Of a DNA stretch of 64,000 nucleotides, positions 34,553 through 46,827 are shown piece by piece. The stretch is taken from contig CM055822.1 of assembly GCA_029582265.1 (NCBI GenBank), forward strand, positions 8,507,700 to 8,571,699, read 5' to 3'. Below the pieces are notes generated by a model. That model made no database searches and had not been told where the DNA came from. It worked only from the letters and a program-made list of their open reading frames with translations. Made by a program: the position numbers and the translations under genes. How positions within the stretch are numbered: the first letter of the stretch is position 1; each line of letters begins with the position of its first letter. Origin of the DNA: Zoroaster sp. YZ-2022 (taxonomy: Eukaryota > Echinodermata > Asteroidea > Forcipulatida > Zoroasteridae).

Positions 34553-36007
34553 GTAAGTTGAGCCAATTTCACACATTTTTATTACCCTGGTTACCAGTAA
34601 CAAAATGTATTAGCCAATTAATGATGACCCCCTACAACCAAGCAAACATGTATGAGATTCATTTGCACTATTGGGTTTGGGAACTGTATTATTTCTACAA
34701 GAGAAATAATACAAAATGTAAATAATGGCTCATCTTACCCCATTCACCCTACATATTATCTCTTTAATTGTTACAATGTATGTTTACATTTTACCATAAA
34801 TTATAAGGAACAATAAATCCCACTGCTTATGACTCTTTTGCTGTTTTGCTCATTTCCACTCCACGTTGACAGGTTGTATTTCAGTTGCGCATAAAATATT
34901 GAACTGAAATTTATTAAATTTAGAGAATTTCAAATTCATCATTGAATGACATAATTTATGAGTGTATTGTTTACATGATGATGATGACCGTACAGCGCCA
35001 TTAGCAATAGCTTTCATATAGAAAAGTGCAGTATGGCTGGTAGCTTCATGATTGCCTCATAAATGGTGGTTTTGATTTATAATTTGCCCAGCATCATGAA
35101 GAGTTTTAACTGATTGCATTCATTAATATTACATTGATATATGTATAGTGTTATTGGATATAAGATATTTAACAGCTTTCATAGTAAAATACCACATTGA
35201 GAATTGCAGTTTTTATATCAACGCATTATAGGCTATTCCATGTGAATCTGTCTTTTCCAAAAATGTGTTGGTATAATTCTATACAATCCTCCATGATTAA
35301 CTCCCATGATGGAAGTACAGTGCTAAGTGAATTCTATACACAACATTCTCACATTAAATCACGCACAGCTAATATTTATTAAGCGCAATACATATGAAGA
35401 GGATATTATTTTGATTGTGTAATAGTCAAATACAGATGAAGTATGAATTGTGCCTTAATTTTCGAATCGAATAAATAGGATTTGGTGATGGCGGCTGCTT
35501 TTCATGAGGTTACAGTATGGCTATTATGTCACATGTAAATGGCACACAATATGGCACAAAATATGGTGTAACATTTGTTACATGACCGTATTGTATCGGC
35601 TATTTCTTTTAAAAGCAGTATCATGTTTGTACAGACTACTTATTACGTACATCCCAGAACCATGCATGGTTTAAGTAGTGTCAAAATCACTCATGATGAA
35701 TTTACGACAAGCCCCTTCAAAAAGTGTTTTCTACTAAAAAGTAATAAATTAAACCATGATTTTACAATTATTTTATAGAATGTTATCTCGCTACAATGGA
35801 TATAGGATTGCGCCCTTAAAATGTTTTTGTTCTATTTGAAAACCACAGACTATACCGGTGTTTTCACATTTCAAATGCCCCACACGCTGTACAGTATGGA
35901 CTCAGTTGTAGTGTGAATACGAGTGTACGAGTATAGCGAATAAATTTTCATGAGTACAGTCGAGTATAGAAAAAATTCTTCCATTACGAGTATGAGTACT
36001 ATACAAC
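34553..36007 (+). other. Partial flank segment (a) and unassigned DNA
   Basis: Bases about 34857-35110 match segment (a): 'cgttgacaggttgtattt', 'ttgaatgacataat', 'agagttttaactgattg'. The rest is non-coding and I see nothing more in it. Open frames are short and without motifs. Confidence 0.55.
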
Positions 36008-38095
36008 TGTGATTGCAGTGGCGTAAATATAGACAGTGCAGGCAGTGCGGCTGCACTGGGGCCCGTGGGGTGGTAGGGCCCGTAGAGAGAGCAGGCCATT
36101 CGACATTGTGTTGCAGAGAACAGGCCCCTGCACGCACTTCGAATCGCCACCTTGGAAGTACGTCTGTGTTCAAAGAAGAACTGACTTAAAATTTAAGAGA
36201 TGCCATTTGCTATGTCCTCGAAAAGGCAAACCCATGTCAGTCATATAGTTGGTTGATTAGTTGACTTGTTGACTTGATTGACCGTCTGTTTACGTTAGCG
36301 TGTCAGAGCGCTATAGCGCGCAGCCTGTTGAAAAGCCGTTCCGTTTATTTTCTACATATGCATGGTCGTTTGGTTTCTGCATACGTAATGAGCTTAGACG
36401 TCCCATTTTAAAAAATTATTTAAAATATGAAGATGCATTTATAAAACCAATAAAAGTGAATAACAATAGAAATAAAGATACAAATTTACATTCTAATTTA
36501 TCTAATGTTTTTTTTGGTATATTTTTTCGAGAGATTTCTGAATGAAAACAATGACGTTGATGTGAAGAAAAAAGGGTCAATGAAAAAGGTGATTTTTTTT
36601 ACTATTAACGATAGCCGGCAGAAACCACTTACGTATAGATATGTAAGTTAAGTATTCATCTTCACTAGAAATGTGATAATATGTCTTGATACTTTGCGAA
36701 ACAGTCAAGAGCACCTAAAAAATTCCGCAAGTCCAAGCCTCCAAAATCACGTTGAAATCTACACAATGGAGTCATATGCATGGATTAGAGCGTGAATCTC
36801 ATTGGTCAATGCGTAGATTGAGGGCATGTATTGACCAATCACATTTCACGAACGGTGAACCGTCGTCTAGGGAAGCATGTAATGGTACCTAACGTATACA
36901 TGAGTAACACAATAAGACTGAAATCAGAAGAATTGTTACCAGACTATTTTCGTCAACATGATGACTTAAAGCGTTAAGCGCACGTCGTCGTGAATGAAAT
37001 TAAAGGTTTCATAAAATATTAAGTTTTGGAAAACAGTCCATGAAGGAAGGAATGAACCAATTGCGGTTGTGGAAGTCGCACTTAAATTGGATTATGGGGA
37101 ACATTTACAATCATTTAGCTGAAACTCTTACCCAAATAACTGTTTAAAATACATGTAGGCCCTAGTTCTTATTTATTTTAAATTAGAGGAAATATTAACA
37201 ACAATTAAAAAGGCAGTTAAACAGGCATTGTTCTCACTTTTTCGTGAATAACATTTTATTGGTTCTTGTGATACATCCACAAACATATAGAAAACTAAAC
37301 ATAAATATATAACTTAGATGTTCTTCATATAAATAAAGGCAGCTGCATTAACACAAAAAGTAACTATAAAAACTAATGTTCCTTCAAAATTAATTCATAC
37401 AAACTCCAGTTTGTATTAAGTGTGTGCTTCATCTGCTATAATCATGTTTTCACCAATGTTCATTTTATGGCCAGATAAGATTTTTAAAAATATATATATT
37501 AACACAGTTTAATACAATATTATTAAACGGATATTAAAAGGCAATAACAATACTTTGTGACATGTTCAAAAAGTTATCACGTTTATACCCCGAAGTAAAT
37601 GTACCACACATGTTTATAGAATCACATGTTTTTTAAAACATGTATACATTTATTGTTGTAATGGTTTCAAAAAAAGTGATAATGTGGTTTGACGTTAACA
37701 TTAAATATGGCATAAGTCATGTGTCACCACAGCACCGTAAGTCCAAAAAATGGCAAGTCAAAAATATAAACCGTAGTTATAAAATAAATTAAAATGATTG
37801 CACCAATGTGTGTTTAAACATGGCTGGAATGATCATTTTAGATTCAACAATGACTAAAATAAAACTAAGGCACGAGTTGAACACTAATAAATATTTGAAA
37901 ACAAGTTACAATCTCAATATACTACAACATGTTCATGTTTACACCCGTAGACATATATAAATGCATTTTTAAACCCGTATACATTTATTGTTGGAATGAT
38001 TTTTAAACATTTAACAATGTGGTTTGACATTATAACTTGAAATATGGCATAAGTCGTGTGTCACCACAGCACTGTTTTATGGCAAGCTGAAAAAA

Positions 38096-38644
38096 TATAC
38101 ACCCATCACAACTTCTAAGTTCCCCCTAATATTTTTTAGAATATCTCAACAAGTATTGCATGAATTTTAAAAATTCAAAAAGCAAATGACAGAATGACAT
38201 GTTCTACACAGCTCATAATGAAATGGTTGAAATTCAATGGCATGTTACACATGTAGTTTTCTGTAAGAACTCATGCATCAATAACAATGGTATTGATGGC
38301 TGTTTCATAATAAGAAAAGAATATTCAAAGAGCAACATGCAACATGCATGTCCATTGTTTTAGAAGGGTAGAGCAAGAGTTTAATATGGAATTGGTCCTC
38401 CATAACTGAGTTCTTACATGCCATTGAAGCAATGCTTTGTACTGCAACTTTTTTTTCAGCTGAATTTTCATTCAAATCACTGTCAATTGTGCATGCATGA
38501 TTGAATTTCAACCATTTCATTACGAGCTGTGTAGAACATGACATTTTGTCATTTGCTTTTTGAATTTTTAAAATTCATGCAATACTTGTTGAGATATTCT
38601 AAAAAATATTAGGGGGAACTTAGAAGTTGTGATGGGTGTATATA
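38096..38644. repeat. Foldback (long inverted repeat) inside the hAT-like element
   Basis: Arms 38096-38240 and 38502-38644 are almost perfect reverse complements, starting at 'atatacacccatcacaac' and 'gttgtgatgggtgtatat'. The loop is about 260 bp. No target duplication is evident. The minus-strand frame of 79 codons in the loop and arm has no domain and is not called. Confidence 0.85.
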
Positions 38645-40103
38645 TAGATTAAAATTAAAGCACCATACACAAGATACACTGTAGTGTACATGTACACTGT
38701 AAATGTCATCAAAAAAATAGAAGCTGAAAATACACTGTTAATAACATGGATATTTCGAGGCAGATACTTCGTTATGGAGTCTCCAATTACTCTAACACTA
38801 AACCATGGTAGGTCACTTTGACTGGTGGGCCTGCAGAGGGGTAGTGGATGAAAAATACAAACAAAAATATAAATTAGTTCAATTTATATTAACAAGTCCT
38901 ACTCGGGGACATCTCAATGATGTCATATGCCAGGGTACATAAATATGGGTCAAGTCTTACCCAGGTCATCTCATTTCACTGAAATTTCTTCAATTATTAT
39001 CTCAGCATTTCACTTCTTTTCCATTATTTTACCGATAACTTGTGAATGAGTACAAGTTGACTCGGTACCTTTTTGGTTTTGGGGTAATTCCTGGGTACGA
39101 GTGGATCGTTGCAGGTAAAGTTCACGTTAAAAATGTTTGGGACAGATGGGCAAGGTATATCCTCAATTTACCCTAAATGACGCACCTAAGGTTATATAAT
39201 CAACTGGACAGTAACTTACAAATGAAATTAGCCGTTTGGTGTTTCAATTTGTTTCAGTGAAGGATTCTCTTGTAAATTGCTGAATTTCAATGCATGGACG
39301 TCTTGAGCGCCGTTTTTTGAGACGCACAGAATTGTGGTCATAAAAAATTGATGTTGGTATAATGACTCACCCCAAACTGGGAAAAGTTGATGGGGGCACA
39401 GAAAATGTACCCAAGAAGAAAAACAGTTGAATCATGTTTCATCTTATTCCAGATGGTTGTACAATTGTTTTTAACTTTGAAAATAAAAAATACTGTTTAC
39501 ATATTTTTTAAAAATAAAATGGTATAATTTGGAGAAGCTTTTAACACTCTTAATCAATATTCTTGAATTGAAAGTCCAATAAAATGGAAGGTGGTTAAAA
39601 TTTTTGCAAAAAGTACTTTAAAACTTTGAAATGTGTAGAAATGCTGTTAACATTTTGTCAAATAAAAGCTTTCTTTTCATAATCATGATACTAATATTTC
39701 ATTTTCTCAATAATTGTCCCTGCCGACAAAATAAACTCAAAAGGATTAATTCGTAACTTTTGGTTTCCTCAGACAATAGTTCGTTGACGGCACAGAAAAA
39801 AAAAATCACAAAATATTTTAGGTCGTGTAAATCCCTTACTATTTGTATCTAGTAAAAATCAGTTAAACAACTTTTTCCATTTTCACAAGCACTAACTTTC
39901 CAGTAAATCATACAATTTCACTGTGATTTTTATTTTTGTAACAAGTATGACTTAGATAAGTTTATGCAACCATAGTACGCCATAGTTTTGTAAGTTTTAC
40001 GAGAAATGCTAAGCCAAATGTAAGTGCGTCATTTCACGAGTGCAGCGAATTATGTACATGGACGATAATCATAGATTAAAACTAATATTAATGTTAGGCT
40101 AGT

Positions 40104-40122
40104 ACTAGTAGTAGTAGTAGTA
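40104..40122 (+). repeat. Short (AGT)n microsatellite
   Basis: About six AGT/TAG triplets in a row. No function is suggested. Confidence 0.8.
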
Positions 40123-41164
40123 CCTTAATACAAACATATAAAGTCTGCTTGTCAAACTAGTTAAAGGCATTGCCATTGGCATTGTAATCGATTTTTTCCC
40201 CCCCTTTTTTTTCCAAAAAATAATGTAAAATATTTCAACAAAAAATAATAACCTAGGCCTATATATTACGTTTCTTTTTATGAACATTACTGTAAACTTT
40301 TAAATCTTGGCACTATGGCAGTTAAAAGCAACATTTATTTTATCACGTAACTGATAATGCATATTGAATTGGCAATCAAAATGTGTCCGTATTGCCATGT
40401 AACAGTTAATTATTAATCATGTATACACGTACAGCTTGCATATGATTATGACGTCACATAAATTACCGAATTATCCGCTGAAAGCCGAAAAATTTGCCGT
40501 TTTGAAACATTAAAAAAAACATGATACTCCGGTCCGGCAGAAATAAAATTGGTATGTAACGATGGCAAACTCTTCAAAGAATGCGAAAATCAACATCGTT
40601 TGAACGAATTTTGTGCAAAACAGTCAGGAGCACCTTAAATATTAAGACATGTACAGAAAGGTTTAGATATTTAAGCACATTTTGAGGGGTAATTTCGCTA
40701 CGATTGTTTTTTTTTAAACGAGTAAAATTGGTTTTATTTCTTGAATTATACCTTCGAAAATGTACTTACCAATCCATGTTGACCCAGCAGTGACCTGACG
40801 GGTTTCCCATACGTTTTTCCACGGGCCCTCCTCAAATCGCGTTTTTTCTCGGGAATTTCCAGAACGCGCGAGAGCGGTTTTCGCTGCAAATAAAATCTCG
40901 TGGATCGGCTCATTATAGCATAGGCTGCGCGCTGACTGTAATATCCAACACATTGTTGGTAAAATATATAGGCCTACGCTTTGATGGGTGTGTGAGCTTC
41001 ATAGTAACCGTTCATAACAGCGTGCACTTGGGCCCGTCGTAACTACGCTACGCCACTGTGTGATCGATACCATCATCAGTTTTATACTAGAAAGGTTTTG
41101 TGTGACATTACATTGTTGTACCATTAGTTCTTTATGCATTACTAATTCTATATCTTAAAAGTAA

Positions 41165-42153
41165 ATCTCGTCTATTAGCAGAACGAGTTGGCTGGGATAT
41201 GTTCCATTATACGTAGGCCCCTATGCATGTTTTTCTCCGTAAAAATATTAACTAGAAACCAAACAATTTGGGGGACACGCCCACACCCCCACAATCTGGT
41301 GTCTTCTCATGAGTGGAATGTTCATTCTAATGACATTAACGAAATCAGGGAATTTCACGGTCTTGGCCGAATTTGATTAACCTATCCTATATTTGTTTTG
41401 TTATTTGTATGTTAATAATTTTGTTATTGCTGTTTTATTTTTTATTTTTGTTTTGTATAGGCCTAGTGCCTGTTATATTTTGGTGTAATATATCGACATC
41501 TACCAACATCCTCAAACCATGGAGGAAGGAAAATGCTCAAACAACATCACCGATGTTGATTACATGCCATTACGAATAAATTCCCGCCTCTGTTTCCCAT
41601 CAGCAAGCACGTGATTGAACGGTGCAAGAACATTATCCAATCAAACGACAGACTGAGTACCAAATCCACAACGCTCAGCAACCCCCATGCGCACGCCTAC
41701 CCATGACGTCATTTATATGTAAAGCTTGACGTTTTATGTCATAACGGATCAGCAAATGAAACAAAAAATACTATATAACGAGAATCCAAAATAACCTGGT
41801 AGCTTTTCGAATTTCTGTCCAATCTTGAATGGCATCCCTCGCGTGACATACAGAAATGACCGGCATCAATAAACACGGACATACACAAACTGGAAAGATA
41901 ACAGTTAGGTATAGGAGCTGTAAGTTTGGAGTTATTTTGGGACATGATTTAACGATTCATCTTTGAACATCACAGGAAGAAACCGGAGAGCAAAGACTAC
42001 ACGTTCCTTCACTTCATACATAATTGTAGACGGATAATAGGCCTACATGGTTGTGACGGTATAGAAGCAGAACTTCAGTTTGTTATTGCACGGGAGCTCA
42101 TCTGATCACAAAGGCATAGCCTAGGTCTATATTTTGCTTGATACATAGCAGAT
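41165..42153 (+). promoter_or_regulatory. 5' flank of the dead GPCR, with CRE and TATA-like site
   Basis: The stretch matches 60060-60840 ahead of the intact receptor over most of its length: 'catgccattacgaataaattcccgcctctgtttcccat', in two parts, and 'ctgtaagtttggag'. It contains a perfect CRE palindrome TGACGTCA (41704-41711), followed at once by TTTATATGTAAA (41712-41723). Both are present at the same place in the intact copy. They are the best promoter candidate here. CRE sites bind CREB/ATF factors in animals; use in this gene is an inference. Confidence 0.6.
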
Positions 42154-43317
42154 TGTCACAACCCCGGGTCCACCTGCCTCACGCGCAATGCGTCTGGGCC
42201 AAGTCACTCACAAGGAACACACTAACCAATAATTTAAACTAAAACTTCTTGTTTAGAAAGAAAATAATACTAAATATTTATTTACACTATGTACAATTAC
42301 TTACTACAAATAGATCATCTATTAAAGTCCAAATCAACAATGATGGACTCGACTATATAGAAATGCAGATATCAATTATAATTACAAAAACCACCACCAC
42401 TGGAAGTTTAAGTCTACCGTCCAAAGTGTATGTGTTTCCCGTTTACGACTCCCGTCTAGGTTCGTCGATCTGCTTGTAAAATGCCGTGGTTGGAGGGATG
42501 TCTAGAAAGAGAGTCATCGTAGCCATAGCTTCGTCTTCAAATACGTAAAAACTTTGAGTCCAACAAAGTTGAGTCCAACAAAGGGAGCCCTGGGAAAATA
42601 GTGAATAAATCCATAACTACTACTAATAAACCTGAAGCCCTTCCGACCATTTTACCGCAGCTTATACTTAAATAATGAATACGTATACAAAACGTAGTTG
42701 ATCGTTTCCTGAACCCCCAAATTGAAAGGTAACGAAATTATATAACATTCTTTAAGGAAATACATATCGTTCAATAAATAAATATACATTCAACTTACAG
42801 TTTAACTAGCTCCCTAGGGTCCTCGCCTGAAGAAAATTTATAACTATTTTGCTGAACAAAATCTCTATAAATTACTTGGCTACCGCCACTCCTCCAAAGC
42901 GTAATCCGACGCTTTTTGTCACATTTAAAGGCTATCGCCACAAAATACTGGGGAACTTTGTCCCAAAAGATTGATCCAAAACTTGATCTACTATTAGAGC
43001 TACCGCTCTCTCGGTGCTACCGCACTCTCTCCCATCACTTCAGTCTCCTCTTACCCCCTCGATATCTTTACGTATTTATACCCGGAGTTTCTAATCTCTT
43101 GAGCCATTATTACCCAAAGTAATTTCTCAGCACAACGCACATGAATAAAACAAATCTCCTGCTGAAACCTTATTTGAATAGTGACGTATATCCCCGCCCG
43201 AAAAGTGTGCATACAATTTACATCTAATTTACATCTACTTTACATTCCGTTCTGGGGCGTGGAAATTCTGCTGTGATGACGTAAAAGGTAAGTAAAAAAT
43301 ATCGCCCTCTTGTGACA
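42154..43317. mobile_element. Probable solo LTR in the leader of the dead GPCR
   Basis: The 1164-bp block starts TGTCACAACCCC and ends CCTCTTGTGACA, so it has TG...CA ends with short inverted termini. It is flanked by a perfect 5-bp repeat CAGAT (42149-42153 and 43318-43322). The intact receptor lacks it, an empty site in its leader. It has a TATA-like TATTTATACCCGG at about 43073 and no coding potential. These traits fit a solo LTR left by LTR-LTR recombination; a TIR DNA element with a 5-bp target is a weaker alternative. Confidence 0.78.
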
Positions 43318-44290
43318 CAGATTAACACCATGGCTTCATGTGACAATGAAACGTCGATAGATAACATGTCCACGTTTGACGATGAATACTTATATCACCG
43401 CTACCAATATGAACTCCCTTTGTGGTTCTCCATTTATCTCGTATTAACTACTGTTCTAAGTTTGACTCTAAATCCATTGTTCCTAGTTATTATTCGTCGA
43501 GTGGAAAACATACCGACATCTACAAAGATATTCCTGGCTTCACTCACCGTCTCAGACTTTGGTACGGGTTTATCTTTAGTTATCAAATATATACTTAACA
43601 TGGAACCTCGTGGCATATTTTTTTTAAAGGAACACGGTTTCCCTGCATTTCCGTCATCATGTTAATGATTTTCCTTGGCCAGTCCTTTATTTCACTGTTG
43701 CTAATGACTATTGACCGGTACCTTGCTATTGCCTGGTGTCTACACTATCCACGATTGATGACAACCCGCAGATCACGGATTATTGTTGTTTGTAGCTGGG
43801 TTTCTGTCATAATTATTACCCTTGGAGCCAATCTAGCAGAAGGAACACAACGCTGTGGTTACATTAATAATATAGTTCTTCGGCTTATACTATGCATCAT
43901 GATTGGCATCGAACTTCTAGGACTGGTCATTATCGTGGTTTTATATATACACATTCTGATAATCGCCAGACGTCACCAGGCTCAGCGTATCGCCCGGGAA
44001 AACCAATTTGCAGCTGAAAATAACACCCCAAGACGAATCCAGACTAGGGCCCGTATTCATAAAGGACTACTAAACCAATTTTAGCCTAGTGATAGTTTAA
44101 ATCCACCCTAGTGGCAATTTTAAATTAAAATTGAATTCATAAAGGTTCACTAGTCTTAAACTGCCACTAACTTACACTAAACTAGTCTCACTAACTAGAG
44201 GAGCCCTGGGGGTACTTTAACTTCTCACTAAGTGGAATACATGTGCCATTTCTGAGCTGTTCTCTTGCAGTCATGGATGCTATTATTGCT

Positions 44291-44644
44291 CTACGCGATA
44301 TCCAAAGGCAGTAGGGTGGTGCACTCCGCCATCGAGAGGATTTTCAGGGACAGACTGAATCCAAATTCTCCCGGCAAAATGTCATGAATTTGTTCAGAGA
44401 TACCTGTGGTTTTTTTTGGCTCGGGCCCCCCACCTGTCTTCTTTCTCTCTTTTTCATATTTACTGTAGTCCTGTTTAGCCTTCAGTTTTATCCTGCCCCA
44501 CTGTTCCTTTAGCCGCTTTTATCGCGTCTCGCCCGTACCTTTTGCACTGAATTTGTTTACGATTTCTTCCCATGCCTTCTCTTTCCTCTTAGTTGAATCT
44601 GCATCAATACGCTTGTCTTCTATGATTTTCACTTTTCCCGGCAT
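44291..44644 (-). pseudogene. Harbinger Myb/SANT-like DNA-binding protein, remnant
   Basis: On the minus strand from ATG 44644: MPGKVKIIEDKRIDADSTKR, then KEKAWEEIVNKFSAKG, a TAA stop, KRLKEQWGRIKLKAKQ and KKTGGGPEP, ending at 44291. The tryptophans, the K-x-L-x-x-x-W helix and the KTGGGP tail are typical of the Myb/SANT-like accessory protein that, in Harbinger elements, binds the termini and brings in the transposase. One in-frame stop and a shortened C-terminus show decay. The frame is about 118 codons, shorter than usual. Confidence 0.72.
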
Positions 44645-44694
44645 AGTTCTAGCAAAAGATCTTTTCCATGTAATCTCATTCTATGGAATTCCAT

Positions 44695-46827
44695 TATTTA
44701 ACGGCGCATGTATGGCGTGAATGGTTTGGTCCCGTTTGCGCCGTCAACGGCGCATAGTCGCGTCGTGCCGTCATTGTCGCGTCCATAGTCGCGTCGTGCC
44801 GTCGCATTGTCGCGTCGTGCCGTCGCATTGTCGCGTCGTGCCGTCGCATGGTTTTGTACCGCTTGTATAGGGCCGTCGCATTGTCGCGTCGTGCCGTCGC
44901 CGTCGTGCCGTCGATAGTCGTCGACAGCCGTCGCATTGTCGCGTCGTGCCGTCGCAGTCAGTCGTGCCGTCGCATTGTCGCATTGTCGCCCGTACCGCCA
45001 GCTGACTGAATTATCCAGGTGCCAGTTGCGGCGCTGTCACTGACCAGAGGTACTCACCTTTTGCGACGACGAATGTCTCAAAGACAAAGTAAAGATGGAC
45101 GTTATTGTTTACGCCAGTTGTCTGGAACAGCTGACAGGAGTTTGAAGAGAGCAAGCATTATGTACCGTTACGTGTTTATTTAAAGAAATCGGTCAGGGTA
45201 AAATGTTAACCAGCCTTTCCAGACGTATGAATGTTGACCGTTAGCTGGGTAATTCCCACCAAGACAGTCGTTCCCGGCTGATAGCTGCAATTAAAAATCA
45301 TTTAACATGTTAATCCATGTCGTCAGAAAACACCGATAGTTTACCGAGTTTGCCAAACGGCTGCAAGAGTTAAAATTGGGAAGAGTGCAGGCGATCGTAT
45401 ACCGCACCTTTCCTGTACCATCACATCCTGTCACAGAGACCAGACAGTCTGACAGTACATTTTGACGAAACAGTTGTTCGTGGACGCAATTTGCAACCAG
45501 CAACCATCCAGAACCGGGAAAACGATTGCACAGTGAAGATCGACATTTCGTCAAAAATGTTTTACTATCCTGGGAGAAGTTTCACCTTTTCGACATTCTC
45601 ACGCACCGCGGAAAGCAGCGTTTTGTGTACCAGCACACGGCGCCACGCAAGTCGCCAACTCTTCACGACTTTTTATGACTTTCATGTTGCGCCATAGGCA
45701 TATACTTTGTAAACAGTTTCATGATGCATTGAGAATGTCGAAAGGTTTATTGAAAACTTCTCTCCCAAGGATAGAAATTAAAACATTTTTGACGAAATGT
45801 CTCGGTCTTAAACCACTGTGCAATCGTTTTCCCGGTTCTGGATAGCTCTTATAGTTTGCTTTAAATTGCAATAGTCCACGAACAATGACTGTTTCGGTCA
45901 AAATTAATACCGTCAGACTGTCTGGTCTCTGTGACTGTTAGATGTGTAATACTTAGGAAAGAGTGCAGTATACGATCGCCACTGCACTCTTCCCCAATTT
46001 TAAACTCTTACTAGCCGTTTGGAAGCAAACTCAGTAAACTATCAATTGTTTTCTGAAGCGACATGGATTAACATGTTAAATAGATTTTTTAATTTGCAGC
46101 TATCCAGATCCGGGAAAAAATACGGAACCGGGAAAACGACTGTCTTAGTGGGAATTACCCTTAATGGCTAACGGTCAACATTCATACGTCTAGGAAAGGC
46201 CTAGGTTAAGCCTTAACAACATTTTACCCCTTTTTTTGACCGATTTTTAAATAAACACGTAACAAGTACATAGTAACATACCCCGTTCTCTTCAAACTCC
46301 TGTATCAGCTGTTCCAGACCCAACTGGCGTAAAATAACATCCATCTTTACTTTGTCTTTGAGACTTATTCGTCGTCGCGGGAAAAAGGTGAGAGTACCTC
46401 TGAAGTCAAGTGACAGCGCCACCCATTGGCAAGCACCGGATAATTCAGTCAAACTGGTGGTACGGGGCGACAATGCGACAATGCGACGGCACGACGCGAC
46501 TATGCGACGGCACGACGCGACAATGCGACGGCACGACGCGACATGCGACGGCACGACGCGACCATGCGACGGCACGACGCGATATGCGACGGCACGACGC
46601 GACAATGCGACGGCCCCATACAAGCAGTACAAAACTATGCGACGGCACGACGCGACGGCACGACGCGACAATGCGACGGCACGACGCGACAATGCGACGG
46701 CACGACGCGACTATGCGACGGCACGACGCGACAATGCGACGGCACGACGCGACTATGCGCCGTTGACGGCGCAAACGGCTAGGGACCAAACCATTCACGC
46801 CATACATGCGCCGTTTAAATGGCAGTA
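44695..46827. mobile_element. 2.1-kb foldback element with 21-bp repeat arms, nested in Harbinger
   Basis: Outer ends share the inverted blocks CGGCGCATGTATGGCGTGAA and TTGACGGCGCA. Inside each end is an array of a 21-bp unit (GACGGCACGACGCGACAATGC), about 44755-44990 on the left and 46470-46755 on the right, in opposite orientation. The arms continue as unique but paired sequence, e.g. CGACATTTCGTC at 45541 with its complement at 45795, up to 45601 and 45731, leaving a loop of about 130 bp. So nearly the whole 2.1 kb can fold. A 12-bp palindrome ATGGAATTCCAT lies at both edges (44683-44694 and 46828-46839) and may be the target duplication. Frames reading MRRHDAT, CDGTTRQ or RRIVASC repeats are artefacts of the 21-mer. 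Confidence 0.87.

Larger units (their letters stand above)
36016..41058. mobile_element. 5-kb hAT-like element without recognisable transposase
   Basis: The left end CAGTGGCGTAAATAT and right end ...CTACGCTACGCCACTG form a short inverted repeat (CAGTGGCGTA). The 8-bp flanks TGTGATTG (36008-36015) and TGTGATCG (41059-41066) agree at 7 of 8 positions, as expected for an aged hAT insertion. Near each end is a related block (gggcccgt), and 'aaacagtcaagagcacct' at about 36700 resembles 'aaacagtcaggagcacct' at 40620. The interior is AT-rich, has a direct repeat of about 180 bp (about 37590-37770 and 37930-38090) and a foldback, and shows no hAT transposase motif. It may be a deletion derivative or two separate MITEs by chance. 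Confidence 0.6.

Noticed and set aside
40104..40122. Short regular repeats as a CRISPR-like array (also 34482-34552 and 44755-44990)
   Set aside because: Units are adjacent without unique spacers and the genome is eukaryotic. These are microsatellites or minisatellites.
44274..44390. Harbinger transposase N-terminus on the plus strand (MDAIIALRDIQRQ, then FRDRLNP in another frame)
   Set aside because: FRDRLNP resembles the start region of Harbinger transposases, but it is too short, frame-broken and overlaps the Myb-like remnant on the other strand.
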